Shown here one piece after another: positions 34,701 to 48,390 of a stretch of DNA of 64,000 nucleotides. The notes beneath the pieces are model-generated. The model worked only from the letters and a program-made list of their open reading frames with translations, did not search any database and had not been told where the DNA came from. Every line of letters starts with the position of its first letter. Position 1 is the stretch's first letter. The translations under genes were made by a program, and so were the position numbers. The stretch is from the NCBI GenBank assembly GCA_036872755.1, contig JAVHNS010000016.1, forward strand, positions 806,001 through 870,000, in the 5' to 3' direction. The DNA is from Orbilia blumenaviensis. Lineage: Eukaryota; Ascomycota; Orbiliomycetes; Orbiliales; Orbiliaceae.

Positions 34701-37124
34701 GAGGGAATCTTGAAAGGGTCCCCCCTCCGGACCTTCTCGAACGAAAGACCAACCCACCAACCGAAAGCATCTTCAAGCATATGCTCTTCGGTTTGTGACG
34801 GAGCGAAGAGGGCATGACCCAATGATGGCGCATATCACACGGAAAGGTGGACCCTAACACCACCTTCTCTCTGACCCTCTTCTCTTTTTTTTTTTGACTC
34901 ACGAACATGCATTAGATAACGAGAATTACCATATTACTGGTCTAATGGGATAACTATATTGCACCTGCACCTGTCCAAAGGATTCACCGGCATGGTTAAG
35001 CATGTAGTCTGTAATAGTATGATGCAGCATCGGTAGCTAGCCATACAAAAAAAAACCGTTAAGAAGACCCAGTAAGTATTATATCAAAAAAGGGAAAAGG
35101 AAAAAAAAATATAGGTCAGGCTCGAGCGCTTGTGCATGGGCCAGAGGCGAACCGAAGGCTTCTTCCTTTATCACGTCGTTGTCTGGTCCATGGGATTTGG
35201 ACACGACGACAGGTTTGGCTTCGTAAACAGAAAAAAATGACAAATCTGCAGGTACTCGCATCCTCAGTCACGTTTTAGCATCACCCTAGGTTTTTCCGTA
35301 CGTAGGTAGCGTTTTCGTTCAAGACCAGCCTCTTTATTGACTCTCATGCGCCTCTTTTATTATTTTTTTGGCGAAAATAATAAGAGTCTCTCGACAATCA
35401 CGCCTTTGAGGGAGAAACAAGACAAAAAAAAAGGAAGGAAACATGGGTTTCTGGTTTTATAGTTGCTATTTGTTTGAGAAAAGCTGAATGACCTATGTAA
35501 TCCTATCCTGAGTCGGATTAACTGTGCGAGAACGAACGAGCGCCAGGTCTCTTAAGTCGCTGTTGTTTCTTTTGTTTTTCTTTTCCTTAACAGCGGCTGT
35601 TTGTTCAAGGCAAAAACGTAACGGTGTAAGCTTGTTACGTTGAGCTTGTAAGGTTGCACAGCGCGCTCATACGCCGTCTCTCACACCCACACATCCTCCT
35701 CCTCAGAATTGATGCTTCTTGCTTCCTACTAACTCAAAGGATATATGTATCATCAGGTGTACACGCACGTAAGTACCAACAGCTGTTTCAAAGCTATCCT
35801 CGAAGAATCTTAGATTCCAGGATGTCGAAATAGAAAGAAAAAAAATGAATAGCTTCTTTTTGTTTTGTTTGGTGCGTGAGTCTATCTTGAAGGCAAAAAA
35901 TGAATTGAAGGCTTTGTAATTGCAATTACGGACTGCCACGAAGCTTCTCTTGACTCACGGATCCCAATTCTTTTCTCGAGCTAAATTAGCAAATCCTAGA
36001 AAGAAAAACCCAATATATCGATAAGGGATGTCCAAGAAAGTAAGAAAATAAGAAAAGAAGCCTTAACAGGGAAGAAGGCCATCTCAGAATGTGGCATCCC
36101 GAAAATTCAAGCGCAGGAAAATAATAAAGTACTACTAAGTAAGACAGAGGCAAGCTGCAGATTGTTTTAGGCCTCTCGCTGCTCGTCTATGTATCCTTCC
36201 TGGTGGCGAAAAGGCTCCCAAAAAACCCCATCTCGACGAACATACGTCAGTGATCTGATGAACCATAGAAAGAAATAAACCGGCGGAACCATGTCGGCAG
36301 ATGCCCAGAACCTTCCCCCCTCTATGGCCTATTTTTCACAAACCTATTGGTAAAACCATGCGAATTATGCTATGCAAGGCAGGGGAAGAATTTTCTGTTA
36401 CTCGTTCTTACTGGATCGGTTCGAAGGTGGTGCTACCCCAAAGAGTGCGCTCGTCAGTAGTACTGAACAGGAATTACATGTAGATATTACTGGGGGTCGA
36501 AAGCTCATCTCCACCTTTCCTTTTGAGAAGGAGAGGATGTCACCGCAATTGAAGGTTTTTTATTACTACACAGTACTAGTATTCTTATTTTATTTTTTTC
36601 CTTTTCAGACGAGTTCGCCGGTTACAATGAGTTCTGGAGGAGCGACAGATCAGATGCGGGGATGGTTGGGAAGAGGAGAAAGCTAGAAAAGAGAGAAAAG
36701 GTTGGGATAATCAAGAGGAGCTCCTACTTTTGCGTGGTCGAGCTGCAAAACCACTTCGTTGATACGGATGCAATGTACTCCACATCTTACACGATTCCAA
36801 CATGAGGACAAATTCAGATGGAAAGAGATCCCCCACTGCTGCAAGAGGCTTGCGCTGTGCATATTTCCTGCAGGTCAACGGGACTTGGATATTCGTGAAA
36901 ATGCCGCAGAAAACCCCATTGTCGCCTATTCTATTTTCCCGAAGACATATCGAAAACACATTTCTAGTTTCTTGGTTTTTGGTGATCTCTCTTCAATTTC
37001 TAAGCTAGCATGGCTATCGCGCGAAGACCCTGACATTCCGGGTGAAAAACAAAAATACAACACCAACGACAAAAAAAAAACACCCCCCTCAGAACCACCT
37101 TCCCCTCACACTTCGCTTCATTTC

Positions 37125-40100
37125 TCAGACCCTCAACATTGGCTTCTTCTGTTTCCCCTTCCAGATTGGCCGCTTTGTTGCGGCAATTGCCGCAAGTTTC
37201 TGATCAAAGCTTGCCTTCAACTGGACAAAAGCCTTGTAAACCTTCAGCATTCCGTTCGGGTCCTCGAATGCCGCATGGTTCATCCTCAACACATCAACTT
37301 CCCCATCATCTTCAACCCCCCCTCCTTCTCCCTCATCTTCCGCCAGCTGTTGCCCCTCCCCTTCCTCCATCCCTAAAAGCTCTAAGACTTCATCATCGGA
37401 CCCACCAATATCCTTTTCTGCGAAAAAGTTCTTAAACGAAGTCACAATGGTCGCTAGGATCATAGAAAAATCGTTTAACATGAACCATATATCGTTCTTT
37501 CGTAAACCATTGGCCACAACCAATGGGTGGATACTCCCATGCTTGAAAAAGTCGAGCAAATAAGCATTCCAATGCCCGCCAGTACCAAAATCCATGATCG
37601 GAACTGCGGATGACTCGAGAAACACCCCATTTCGGGTTGATGAGGATAGATCTTCTACCGACGTGAACTTATCCGTGGCACCAGAAATTCTGTAAAATAC
37701 TGATCTGACATGGGTATCCTCTTCTTCATCCTCTGGAGCTTTGGAGCTCCCTATTTTCTTGTTCGTGAATGGCAGGACATTATCTGGGATGTTCTTGCAG
37801 TACTCCTTTGTAAATGTTGCGGCATATCCAACGAATGTCTTGAGCGTCTCCTCATTATGCTCCGTAAGAGCCTTCCGTGCGATCTTAGGCAACGGAGAGA
37901 GGTATACATCACTTGGTGACCGCTTGATAATTTCCGCCATGAGGGGGCCCAACTCTGCGAGGGGCTTGCATCGGCGCCGTCCGAAAATATGTGCCATGAT
38001 AGACATTAGCATCAAGGTTGTCCCTTGCGGCTTGCTGTCAATATCCTTGCAAACACTGTGTAAAACTCCATCCTTGAGCAGGGCATGAAATGCGAATGCA
38101 CTGTTTTGCGTATAGTACAGATGCCCGACGAGCCCAGCGAAATTAATCGGTCTTCCCTTGGCGTCAATCAGATGCTGGCGACGTAGATACTCGATTGAAA
38201 ATCGTAGATGATGCAACACTTGCTCCCTGAATCTTTTACCGCCCAGAAAGAGTCTAGGCTGCGAAAGTAGCTGATTGATGGCCTTTTGAGAATACGGTGA
38301 TTCACGAGACCCGTCAATGAGAGAAAACATGCGGAGGACCAAGGATGTACTGATTGGGAAATGCCCTTGTAACGATGGTAATCTAGAGCTGATAAGGCGA
38401 TTAACCTTAGCCTGCGGAAGACCATGGAACACCACATTTCCAAACAAATCGAAGCCTCGACGACCTGCACGACCAGAACATTGGCGGTATGCGAGAGCCG
38501 TGAGGTAAACACTGTCACCAATGAACCCGACGGTTTTACACGGCATGTTGATACCTAATGATATATGTTAATTCTAAACATTTATAGTAGTATGAATATA
38601 TGTTCCTCACCTAAAGCCAAAGTTCCAGTCGCGACGACAACCTGAAGATATCCCATCCGAAACAACGTCTCCGTCCTGTATATACATATGTTAGAAGCGA
38701 CTTATGATCTTAATCAAAGTAACTAGAAATTTGAGGGAAACATACGTTTCACGTAGCCTACGACTGAGACCTGCATGGTGAATACCGACTCCTCTTCGTA
38801 ATGCCGAGATAAAAACCTCTGGGACACTCGCTTTTCTCAACATCTCAAAGTCTTCTTCTACGTCGTAATTGACCTTTCCTACAAATGTAAACCTCTCGTG
38901 CGGTGCATCCGGGTTGAACGTTTCCCATTTGCTAACCTCCTCTCGATCCTCTCGGTTCTGCTCTTCCTTCCGTGCGTCGACATCGTCGTCTTTGCTCTTG
39001 GATTTCTTAGTTTGTTTCTTCTTGGGTTTTACCTCGGTCTTTGTCGAAGCCTTTGACTTCTGTTTTAAATATTCGTTATATTGCTCCAGATCCGCCAGGT
39101 ATTCGCGGTTAGTCTTTTTGAAGTGCAATTCTGCTTTTTCCAATTGTTCGAGGACTGCCATCACAATTTTCTCCACCATAGTTCGGTCATAGGAGAACAG
39201 AATTGCAGGGAGTGCATTCTTACTATACAGGCTAGCAAGTAGTGAGCAAGTGGTTTCCTGGGTATATTTGTCGTTATCGTGGGCGTCGTCATCGCTAGCT
39301 TCGTCAATTTCCCCTCCTTCTTCCTCTGGTGATGGTGAAGTTGAAGTCGACTTTGATGACGTCGAGGCCGACGAAGAGGCCGACGACGGCGAAGAAGCAC
39401 CTGACCCTCCTGTTGCCTTGGTTGGCTCTTTATCGTAACGGTGTTTATTGAGTTCTTCCATAACGGTGTTGTAAGGGGAACGGGAATCTGCTACCCAAGT
39501 CTCCAAAACCTTTTTCAGAGCGACCTCCCATTCCACAACATTCGCCTTTCCAATGATTCCACTACCGAAGAACTTCGCGGGCTCCAATTTATCGCTAATA
39601 CTGAAACCATCGGTTTGGTACCTTTTCATAAGGTTGTACATCTCCAAACAGTCCCTCGGTTCCAAACTCAAATCAGACGGCAAGGCACGGTTCTTCACAT
39701 CTATAAGAGTTGCGATAGGATTGATGGGCGTGAAACTTAGCTCATCATCGAGCTCCTCAAAATGTCGCTTTCGTTCAAGACCGGTAAACTTATTATCTTT
39801 CGGGGCTCGATAGATGAATTTGCGAAGGTCGGAGAAACGATGTTGGTGTTCAATCATTTTGAGGTCGATATTTGCCGCTTTCTGGGTTTCAACTAGCCAG
39901 TCTCTGAACTCTCCTGGATTCCCCACTGTGGCTGAAAGAGCGATAATGGGACTATATACAATCGTTAGGAGGACCAAAATGAGTATATTAAAGAGGTGTT
40001 TACATACCAAGGTGCGATTAACAGAAGTTGTTCCCAGATGACACCATCTTCTGCCTGACCGATAGAATGGATCTCATCGAAGATGATACGTTTGACCTTA

Positions 40101-43042
40101 GGCGCCCACTTTACGGCATTGTGCGGTGCCAATAGCAATACTTGGAGAATATGTGGAACCGTGACTAGAATCTGACATTTTTCCGGGTTGCCGATACGAT
40201 AGTCTCTGGTATGAATAGCCCAAACACTCTGCCCGCTGTGTGGGTATGATTTGTTGAACCGGGCCAGAACCTCAGCGGCGATTTGATTGACCTATTTTAA
40301 CACCGGTTAGCGGATATCTCATCAATTTAATATAGTGAGTGCACTTACTAAAGCCTTCGTTGGTGCAACATAGACCAATACACCATCGTTACTCCCTTTC
40401 AAGACCTTCTCCATGGCGTAGAAAGATATAAAAGTTTTACCAGCAGATGTCGGTGCGACGACGAACACCGATTTGTTGGCATCTATCTCATTCAAAACTT
40501 CTCTCTGCCAGGTATCAGGATGGAACTTTACACGTTTGTCTGGTGCTGAACCAAAGCTTCGATCCATATACGGGCCGCTATAAGTCAGTTGGAATTCTAT
40601 TGGCGATAGTCCGATGCGCATTTCCGGCCTGGCACGAAGGTTCCCGAGGGCAGGAGAGAGCTTGTCGACTGCTTTGGGCGTTGTAGAGATTGGTTCACCA
40701 AAGCCCATATCAGTCCAGACTTTTTTAACCATGATAGAAACAACCTTTGTGAGGGCGGGTGATGCCAAAACGTGTCGTGCCTCGTCAAAAATTAGAGCAG
40801 CCAGGTTCTGGTGACTCTCTTTCTCTCGTGCACTAATGCTACACGCCTGTCTCCATAATTCGAGAAGAACCATCATCCTGTACAACCTTGTTTCCAAATA
40901 GACATAAGTCGATGAATCACCCTTGAGTTTGACTCGTTGGAATTCGCGGATTCTTCCCAAGGCAGCTAGGGCTGTATCTTGGATTTCTGCTCTTGTGATT
41001 GCTTTATCTGAAAGTGCGAGTAGTTCATCAAGGACCCTTCCCCAAACTTCGTTTGTCTTTTCTTCCGTCTTTTTGCCCTTTGCCTTTGAATTGGCTTCTC
41101 GGATGAGGTCTGCTTTCTTCAGTGTGCTCCTCTGACTATCCCTCCGGCTGGATGGCTTCGGGCTGCTCGGACTCTCGCCTGCAGCCTTTCTCGCCTTACT
41201 AGCCTTCCTAAATTTCTCATCCTTCTCATCGACGATGATTAACTCCGGCTCGAGGGCACCAGCGCTTTGGCCAGTAATAGACGCCGCGTATCGCTGCATA
41301 TGAGTGTGGAAAATCTGATCGGATCGATTCTGTCGACTTTGCTGCCATTTTGTCAATACCTTCATCTCGCTCTTTAGAGAGGTCGTCGAATGCCAATGCG
41401 TCTTCTCCCGTGCGACACGATGTAAAAGCTCTGGTACTTCGGGTTCTGTGTCGTCGATATCAAGCTTTATAATGGCCAAATGATCGTCGAAAGCTCTATG
41501 CTTGAATGGGAGGACCGCAACTCTGGCAGGCTCCTCCGAGGGGTTTGGAATCCTCTGCCCCTTTAGGGATTTTATGTTCTTCGTGCGGATTATAATGTAA
41601 CTTTGCAGTCTGTATGCTTCCGCCAAGCGTTGAACATCATCGTCGCTAGCTGTGTCTTGTCCGAACCAGGGGTCGAAAAGGCAGTATTGTAAGAGGCGGA
41701 TATCGATGATATCACAGAAGTTCATACTACCACCTGGGTAAATCTTTCGTATGGCCTCGATACAACGGCCACCCTCGAGAAAAAGTGCAAGGTATCGGCA
41801 AAGCATTTCAACGAATCTTTTTACCTTCGCGAATTTCTTTTTATCAACCTGAACGTTCGGGCGGCATCGCTGGTTCAATGGTAGTGCTTGAATAAGTAAT
41901 ATGGACCTTAGGAATGCGGTACCGTATTCCTCCAGGAAATCGACAGCTTCACTGCTCTCTTCTGAAAGTCCTGATATTGCCATGATTATTAGGAGCTCAT
42001 AGGAGGTTTGGGTTAGTGTGGCAGCCTCATGCAGGATATCGAGATCGGCTAATTCTATGTCCGATCGATATCTGTCATTGAGGACCATGGCTGCGATGGA
42101 CATATCCTTCCTGCAGTTTTCGATGAAAGTAGGAGTGAAATATCCCAAACCGGTGCCCTCGACGACCAATGTCATTATCTAAAAATATCACGTTACATTA
42201 GCCGGCCTGTCCATTTAGATAGTGCAATGGGGGTGTTCCGACGCCGCCTATATAGAAGTGACATACCTTCGAATCCCTGAACTCGACCTTGTCTAACAAA
42301 GCTACATTGTACCCCTGGCTCAACAGCTTCCAAAGAATACCCGATTGCAACAAATGTTGCTCCTTATGGTCTTCATCGAACTTTGGAACGTCGTGCGCTA
42401 GCGCGAAGTAGGGTTTTCGCTCTTGAACGTAGCTTGTAAAACCGGGGTCGTACAGACTATCGTACTGGAAAATTTTAACAGGATCATCTGGCGGCAGGCA
42501 TTCCTCCAGATGACGGATGACGGCTTCGCGGATTAAGACGTATCTCCATGCCTTATCCCGGTTTATTTTTGACTGGTTGAAGCATAGAAACTTGTGTGCT
42601 GGGTTTTAAAATATTCATTAGAACGCCCTCTAGATTGCTAGAAGAGGGGACTATAACTTACCTTGGAAAAATACTATGTGGAAATTACAACCACGCTGTC
42701 GAAGGTTGGCAAGGAACCTTTCAATAACGTAGATGGCAGTGATGACTAGTGGACTATCTACACCACGTCAGAACAGGTTAGCCCGCCGAAATCATCTCAG
42801 AGCTTATTAGAGCCTTCTGCTTCTTTTTTTTTGTTTTTTTACTCACCTATGGTCTCAGCACGCTTTTGGTCTCCTCCTATCCTTGGATCACTGAAAATAT
42901 GATAACAGAGCGAATCTCCCTCAACGAAGAAGAGTTCCTGTCCAGCATAGTCGCCAACTAGATCTAGAAGCAGTGGTCTAAGAGATCCGTACCAGGTTGA
43001 GACTTTCTGTAGGCACTCGTACGTGGAATCTGGGGCATCCAT
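37125..43042 (-). CDS. DDX60-like Ski2-type DExH-box RNA helicase
   Basis: Eight exons (43042-42847, 42757-42662, 42598-42267, 42178-40349, 40291-40008, 39951-38746, 38675-38611, 38554-37125) join in phase to 1812 aa, close to DDX60-family length. Helicase motifs are intact: APTSAGKT (motif I, about 784), DEIH (about 891), SAT (about 920), [12 protein letters not shown] (motif IV region), [15 protein letters not shown] and [10 protein letters not shown] (motif VI, about 1362). About 780 N-terminal residues of family-specific sequence precede motif I. Between the two RecA lobes is an insert with a Ser-rich acidic stretch and a Lys-rich coiled segment ([13 protein letters not shown]). The C-terminus is acidic then basic. 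Animal DDX60 acts in antiviral RNA sensing and ribosome surveillance; the fungal role is not established to my knowledge, so RNA surveillance is an inference. The start codon abuts a triplicated repeat. Confidence 0.93.
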
Positions 43043-43127
43043 TGTTGTAGGCGGTATTTTGATGACGTGATTGTTGTAGGCGGTGTTTTGACGATAATGA
43101 TTGTTGTACGTAATATTTTAATCGCAG
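43041..43127. repeat. Three ~30-bp direct repeats at the helicase start codon
   Basis: Copies start at 43041, 43070 and 43100 (ATTGTTGTAGGCGGTATTTTGA and variants); the third is diverged. On the minus strand each ends in ACCGCCTACAACAAT; the copy nearest the gene runs into the ATG. They fall in the 5' UTR or core promoter. Confidence 0.85.
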
Positions 43128-44480
43128 TATGTAGGAGACGACGGGAGTGGTCGTTTATTATTTTATTTCGAGAGTTAGCTGTTCCGAGGGAGGAACTAAC
43201 CGTTCTTGGGTTTTTGTGCCTGATGAGCAATGAAACAATGAAGAAGGATAGATGGATACGCGTTGGTTATGAGATTGAGATGGATGGATGAAGGAAGGGA
43301 ATTGATGGTGATGGTAGGATGGGAAATGAAGATGATGTTGTGATGGTGGGGTGGAAAGGAAGAAGGAGGGAGAGATGAAAGAATATAGGAGTTGCGAAGT
43401 AGATACACGCCAACGACAACAGAGATGCTAGCTGGTTGCAACCAGCTTCGCAATACTTATTTACTTTAGATACCACTCAGAACGTGCCTGAAATCACATC
43501 CTCGCCTAACAAGCCAGCTGCCTACCCCTCCTACGTTTGGGAGGGGCAACCTGTCAAAAGATATAAACCCCTCCCGCCTGCAAACGAGATTGCTGGGTCT
43601 AATAATTGTGGGTACTAATGATAAGTATTTCTACGGGAAGTACAGCCAGCAAATCAGATCATATGCTGCATTCCAATAGGGAGAAAAAGGACCCTTTAAA
43701 GCTCCGGAAGCAGGCTCTAGTGGTTGCCAAACGGATGCTGTACCACATAGGCTACGCAGTACATGTCTCTCTTCTTACCACTTACAAATTCAGGCACCAT
43801 ATAGCGCCTTTGTCTGCCGCTTTCTGGCCTGTACATACACCGCCGTGCATAAATGTATGCATGAACATGCAATGCACAGCAAAGGGAAGAAAGAATCTAA
43901 TACCTCATTCTAAATCCTGTTTCTAACATATAGTACCTTCTATCATCTACTCATCGATCAGCCTTTCAAAGTCGACATGCCATCCATCCATCATTTCAGA
44001 ACCCATGAAATGTTTCCAAACAAACAGACTAGGGCTTGGCAACACATTACATACCCCCCGGTCAAAAATCCAACACGATGGCTGCCGCCGCCGTCGATTA
44101 CCCGACGTCACACAAAGCTAAAAACAAATTATCGGAACTTGGCGAACCGACGCTAACCAGCCCCGATCGAGGAAGGATGCCTATTTGGGATGTTTGCGGT
44201 TGCATGGGGCCAATGCAGTATCCCCTCTAAACTATGATACAGGCACCAGACCACGATACAAGTCTGAACAGCGTTTTTGTGTAAGTAGGCACTTAAGTAG
44301 TTAAATTATCAAAGTTATCCCCAGTCTCATAACCAGACTGTATGCTGGTGAACACACAAAAACCACAACACTGCTCAAGCAAAAGTCCACCCTTTTGGCG
44401 TGTTTTTCCTAGTAGATAGATAGTACTTTAGTTTTGTGTGCCATAGCGTTCTATACTAAATAACAGTATCTATATTCATG

Positions 44481-44516
<36 letters not shown>

Positions 44517-44675
44517 TGTATATGCGTGTGTATATATTATGTATCTGTGTATATATCCCACCCCAAAAACGCCGTCATAACTCATCCACATATGTATATC
44601 CTCCAAAAAACCATGCATCATGTATATATATAAAAGACCACCCAGCAGTAATAAAATATATAACACCTTCCAAAA
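43043..44675. other. Intergenic region
   Basis: Promoter side of the helicase gene and 3' flank of the rhodopsin-domain gene, both minus. Apart from the 43041 repeats and the TATG microsatellite near 44500, no feature is supported. Confidence 0.5.
44487..44522. repeat. (TATG)n microsatellite
   Basis: About eight TATG units flanked by TATATA sequence, near the 3' end of the rhodopsin-domain gene. Confidence 0.9.
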
Positions 44676-46429
44676 TCACCCATCATCAGGCACATCATAC
44701 CGAATCGGCACCCTAACCGGCCCATCCTCCATCATAATCCACATATCATCGATCTCCATCATTTCTCCGGACGCAGTGTTAATATCCCGCACTCTGTACG
44801 CTTCCCTCGCAATATCCCTCATCAGTCTGTCGTGTCTCGTGCTGTTTTTGATGACGTTATTATTATTATTGTTGTTATTACCAAGTCTGTGTCGTTCTTT
44901 AAGGATGCTCCATCTTGATATCGTGTTTGGCGTATTATCACTCCTGTCTCCGGCTATAACAGCAGGAGCAGGAAGAGCAGGAAGGGGAGGGATAGCCACG
45001 CCCTCCAAACCCTGCATTTCCAACGCCCCCCTAGCCTCCGCAGCATCCGCCGTCGTAATCCTTGTAGACCGACTATCAATCTTCTGAACCCTCACGCTTC
45101 CCCTCCTCCCTCGCCGCCGTCTTCTTCTAAGCCACTCCATCACTCTCGCAAAAACCACCCCTCTCCGCGCCGGCAGCATTAGCAATACCGCCTGCCGCAT
45201 CATCGGTAAGCACGCCGCGAGCAGGCCTAGTGCTATTTCTGTATGTCCCAGCGCATTGACGGGCATGGCGTGGTACGTGCGGTCGAAGGAGGCGTATAGG
45301 ATCTTTAGATAGTGGAGACGGATACCGGATGCGATGCACGCCCTATTCCACACCCACACACAGAGAGAGAGAGACACATATGAGCAATCACAAATTAGAT
45401 ATTTAAAAAAAAACAAAAAAAAACAGAAGGATGAAAAGATAGAGAGGATAAAGAAGGAACGAGGGAAGGGAAGGGAAGCACTCACAACCCCCCAATCAAA
45501 AACAACCCACTCACCAAAACCTTCTGCCCAACCTCCAACCCTAACCTCCAGACCACACTCAACGGCAACAAAAACAACAAACAATCCGTCACGACACCGA
45601 CAACCGTCAATGCCGTCACCAGTTTCGTAGAATCCATACACTTAGTCTCCTCGCCCAGTTTCCATCTGTACCTAAGATCCCACCCTGCTCTTACAGGCGA
45701 GCATTGTGCAGCCGACACACCGATGAAGACGGGGAGATAGAGAATGTGGAATAGAAAAAAGAGATAGAGGATTTTACGCGCGAAGAGTTCGGAGGGGATG
45801 ATGCGGATGTAGAAGAACATTATTGTGATATGGAGGAAGAAAGAAGCGACGCCGTAGGCTATTTGGTGGAAGTAGCCGATCTACCATCATAATTTACCTA
45901 TATTCAGCCTTCCAAAATGCAATACCATAGAATCGGGGAGGGGTTATCAGATAATGGGAAGTTTACCAAATACATAGCCTCCAACCCCGCATCGTCCACA
46001 AGCCAAATATGCCTCCCCGCACCCCCCAAATTAACCGCCAATATCGTCGTCGCCCCATATGCCGCCCCGAAAACCCACGTCACCGCCGAAAACCAATCAT
46101 CAGCCCCTAGCGGCGACTCCGTCCCAAACCTTGCCATGAACCGGAGCACCACGCCGACTAGCGGGGTGAATATGCACAGCCAAGTAGTAATCAATAGTTG
46201 CTTGGGGAGGTCCTTAGGGTGGTAATCTATCATAATATCCATATGGTTTTAGTTGAATACCTCCTTAGTAAAAGTTATGGAAGTGGGGAAATATATACGC
46301 ACTAGGATTTAACACCTGCTCCCTCAAGATATCCTCGGGTATAACAACCGGCAGCAACCCGGCCTTGCGCACCATGTCACTCCGTTCAGCGAACTCAAGT
46401 AACCGCGTGAGGTTCACCTGATTCGCCAT
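44676..46429 (-). CDS. Fungal rhodopsin-domain integral membrane protein (Pth11-like/SAT4 family)
   Basis: Four exons (46429-46303, 46226-45967, 45880-45486, 45342-44676) join in phase to 482 aa. Seven hydrophobic spans are visible: near LLITTWLCIFTPLVGVVLRF, WFSAVTWVFGAAYGATTILAV, YGVASFFLHITIMFFYIRI, ILYLFFLFHILYLPVFIG, TALTVVGVVTDCLLFLLPLSV, VLVSGLFLIGGLACIASGI and TEIALGLLAACLPMMRQAV. The Cys-x-PVRAGWD loop after span 4, the D-W after span 1 and the TE...CLP segment in span 7 are hallmarks of this family. Members include Pth11-type receptors, but this one has no CFEM domain. The C-terminal ~190 aa are cytosolic, Arg-rich at first (RRRRRRGRRG), with a run of eight Asn. A signalling or receptor role is a family inference; the ligand is unknown. 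Confidence 0.9.
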
Positions 46430-48390
46430 AGCTACTCAATATACGTCGAGCTATGAATCTGACAGTCAAATACACCAGACCAAAAAAAAATAAAAAAAAA
46501 ATACATATAATTCTACAAAGATATCTTTTTTAAGAAGCGGTGGCGGAGGAAGGGAGGATTAGATAAGTGGGTACAAAGCAAGCTAGACGCTCAACAGCAA
46601 CCAGCTGTACTAAACCTCGTCTTTGAAACCGCCCCAGGCCCAAGTCGCATCGGTAAAGCCCGGGATCGAATAAAAATTAAAAAAAAACATAAAAAATAAA
46701 CCAAGTGAAAGGTAGATGTAGCACAATCTTAGTATAGATACCAATCGAAGCATAGCATGGTATCCCTACACTAGACATTAACCAATCCAGCAACTTCACG
46801 AAGAAGACGAGAAATGAAGAAAGAATTGGTTAGCATAGATCTGGGGTTGTATTACTCCGCATAACGGTAAGATATAATATACACCCGTATAATTTACATA
46901 CCAGGTATCTTTCCACCCCCTCCCCTCCCGCCACCCCCCAAAACCAGTACAGTCAGTCAGCAGCCGACTAGCACCTCTCAAAACCCCCGTGGCCCCAATC
47001 CCATAATACAATACAAAAAACGAAAACGGCGCGAAATGCGGCCGTAGAAAAGTTTGGGATATAATATACCAAAGCCAACCACCACTAAAAAATAGATGGT
47101 AACAGCACCAAACTACCAGTAATTTATCAAAAAAAAAAAAAAAAAAAAAAAAACCCAGTTTCCAATAGGACCCTTATGTAAACCCCAGATATCCCCTTCT
47201 CTTCTACCAACCCGTTAACCAGTAGCAACGCCCGCATAGTAGCTCCAGACCTATACACGCATGCATCACACCGCATACAAACGAAGCAAGGGGGCGTTCA
47301 GATCTCAAGACCGGGAGAAGAGGATCAGGATCAAACCCATCCAATACCATCTCCTCTCTAGCGAAAGCATGCCGTCAGGAGAAACAAAAAATCAGAAGGG
47401 GAACCATTATCGGCAATGTGGGGCGATACAGCCGGCATCTGACCATCTCATATCTTCGGAACTACCGCGATGCGGTCTGGAACGTTTCGTATGTGCAATA
47501 CATCATTCTTCATACGAATTAAAACAATTTAAAAAAGTTTTTACTTGCTTGTACTACCACTGTTATTCAACCGAATAAAACACGTGTAATAGGCCAAAAT
47601 CTCCATGGATACACCCAGTATCAATCCCCAAACCACATCATCAATAGAAGCGCCTTCCCTCAAAACCTATAAACCCATAAACCGTCCTTGAGCACACAAC
47701 ATACCTGAAATTCCCCCTCAAGAAAAAAAAAATCTTTTAAAAGATATCTCTCTGAAGTCAACACCATCACTATCTAAATATACATTTCTAATCCAGCGGG
47801 TATACCCCCTCTCTCCTTCATCAGAAACAAAAAAAAAAAAACCATGAATCAACCAATCCCTGAATAGAAGGCTGCAAGACAAAACGGGGTCGAAAGTGAA
47901 TCAACCCATCCCGCCCTTGATAAAATCCATAATATCACATCCTATGACCCCACCCCAGAGTTCTAGACCTCAACTCACCAGATAAGCGACTTAAAGAAAA
48001 AACACCGATGTGCTTATTTTCTCTGATACCGATATGGGGGCGTGGCTATTTGGTTCTTCGATAGGACGGCTAACGGTTTAGATGGACCCACTCAGGAATT
48101 TAAGCTTCTTTGCCTAAGATTTTCTAAAACTTGTTCTTCCAAATTCGGCCACAAAATACGATAAATTTGTAATATAATTCTTCACAGAAAAAAAAAAAAA
48201 AAAAAACTATTGATACGCTTCACGCGTACGATAGTAGCTATGCCATTTAATGCACAAAAAAGAAAAGCAAGAAGAAACAGCACTCCCAGCTCCTGAAGGG
48301 GGTCATCAAAATACCACACCCTCAACACAAAAAATAGTAACCCAAACCCGAGTATCACATATCACAAAGAAATAACCCTTCGTAACCAGA
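46430..48390. other. Intergenic region with long A-runs
   Basis: Promoter of the rhodopsin-domain gene and 3' flank of the copper ATPase gene. It contains A25 at 47129-47153 and A19 at 48188-48206. No supported gene. Confidence 0.5.
47129..47153. repeat. A25 homopolymer
   Basis: Uninterrupted run of about 25 A in intergenic sequence. Confidence 0.9.

Larger units (their letters stand above)
27029..37124. other. 10-kb gene-poor region
   Basis: No gene supported on either strand across about 10 kb. It lies upstream of the cyclin gene and downstream of the helicase gene, both on the minus strand. Open stretches up to ~140 codons occur but lack domains, introns in phase and good starts. It contains a probable 5' UTR intron next to the cyclin gene, a G-quadruplex motif at 29461, homopolymers (29490, 30663, 31715), an A/T hairpin near 35351-35386 and numerous GA/CT-rich patches. 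Part is likely a long cyclin 5' leader and promoter; a non-coding RNA is possible but unproven. Confidence 0.5.

Noticed and set aside
45127..45339. Alternative minus-strand frame in the last exon of the rhodopsin-domain gene
   Set aside because: The in-phase frame carries the conserved TE...CLP span; this one is a shadow.
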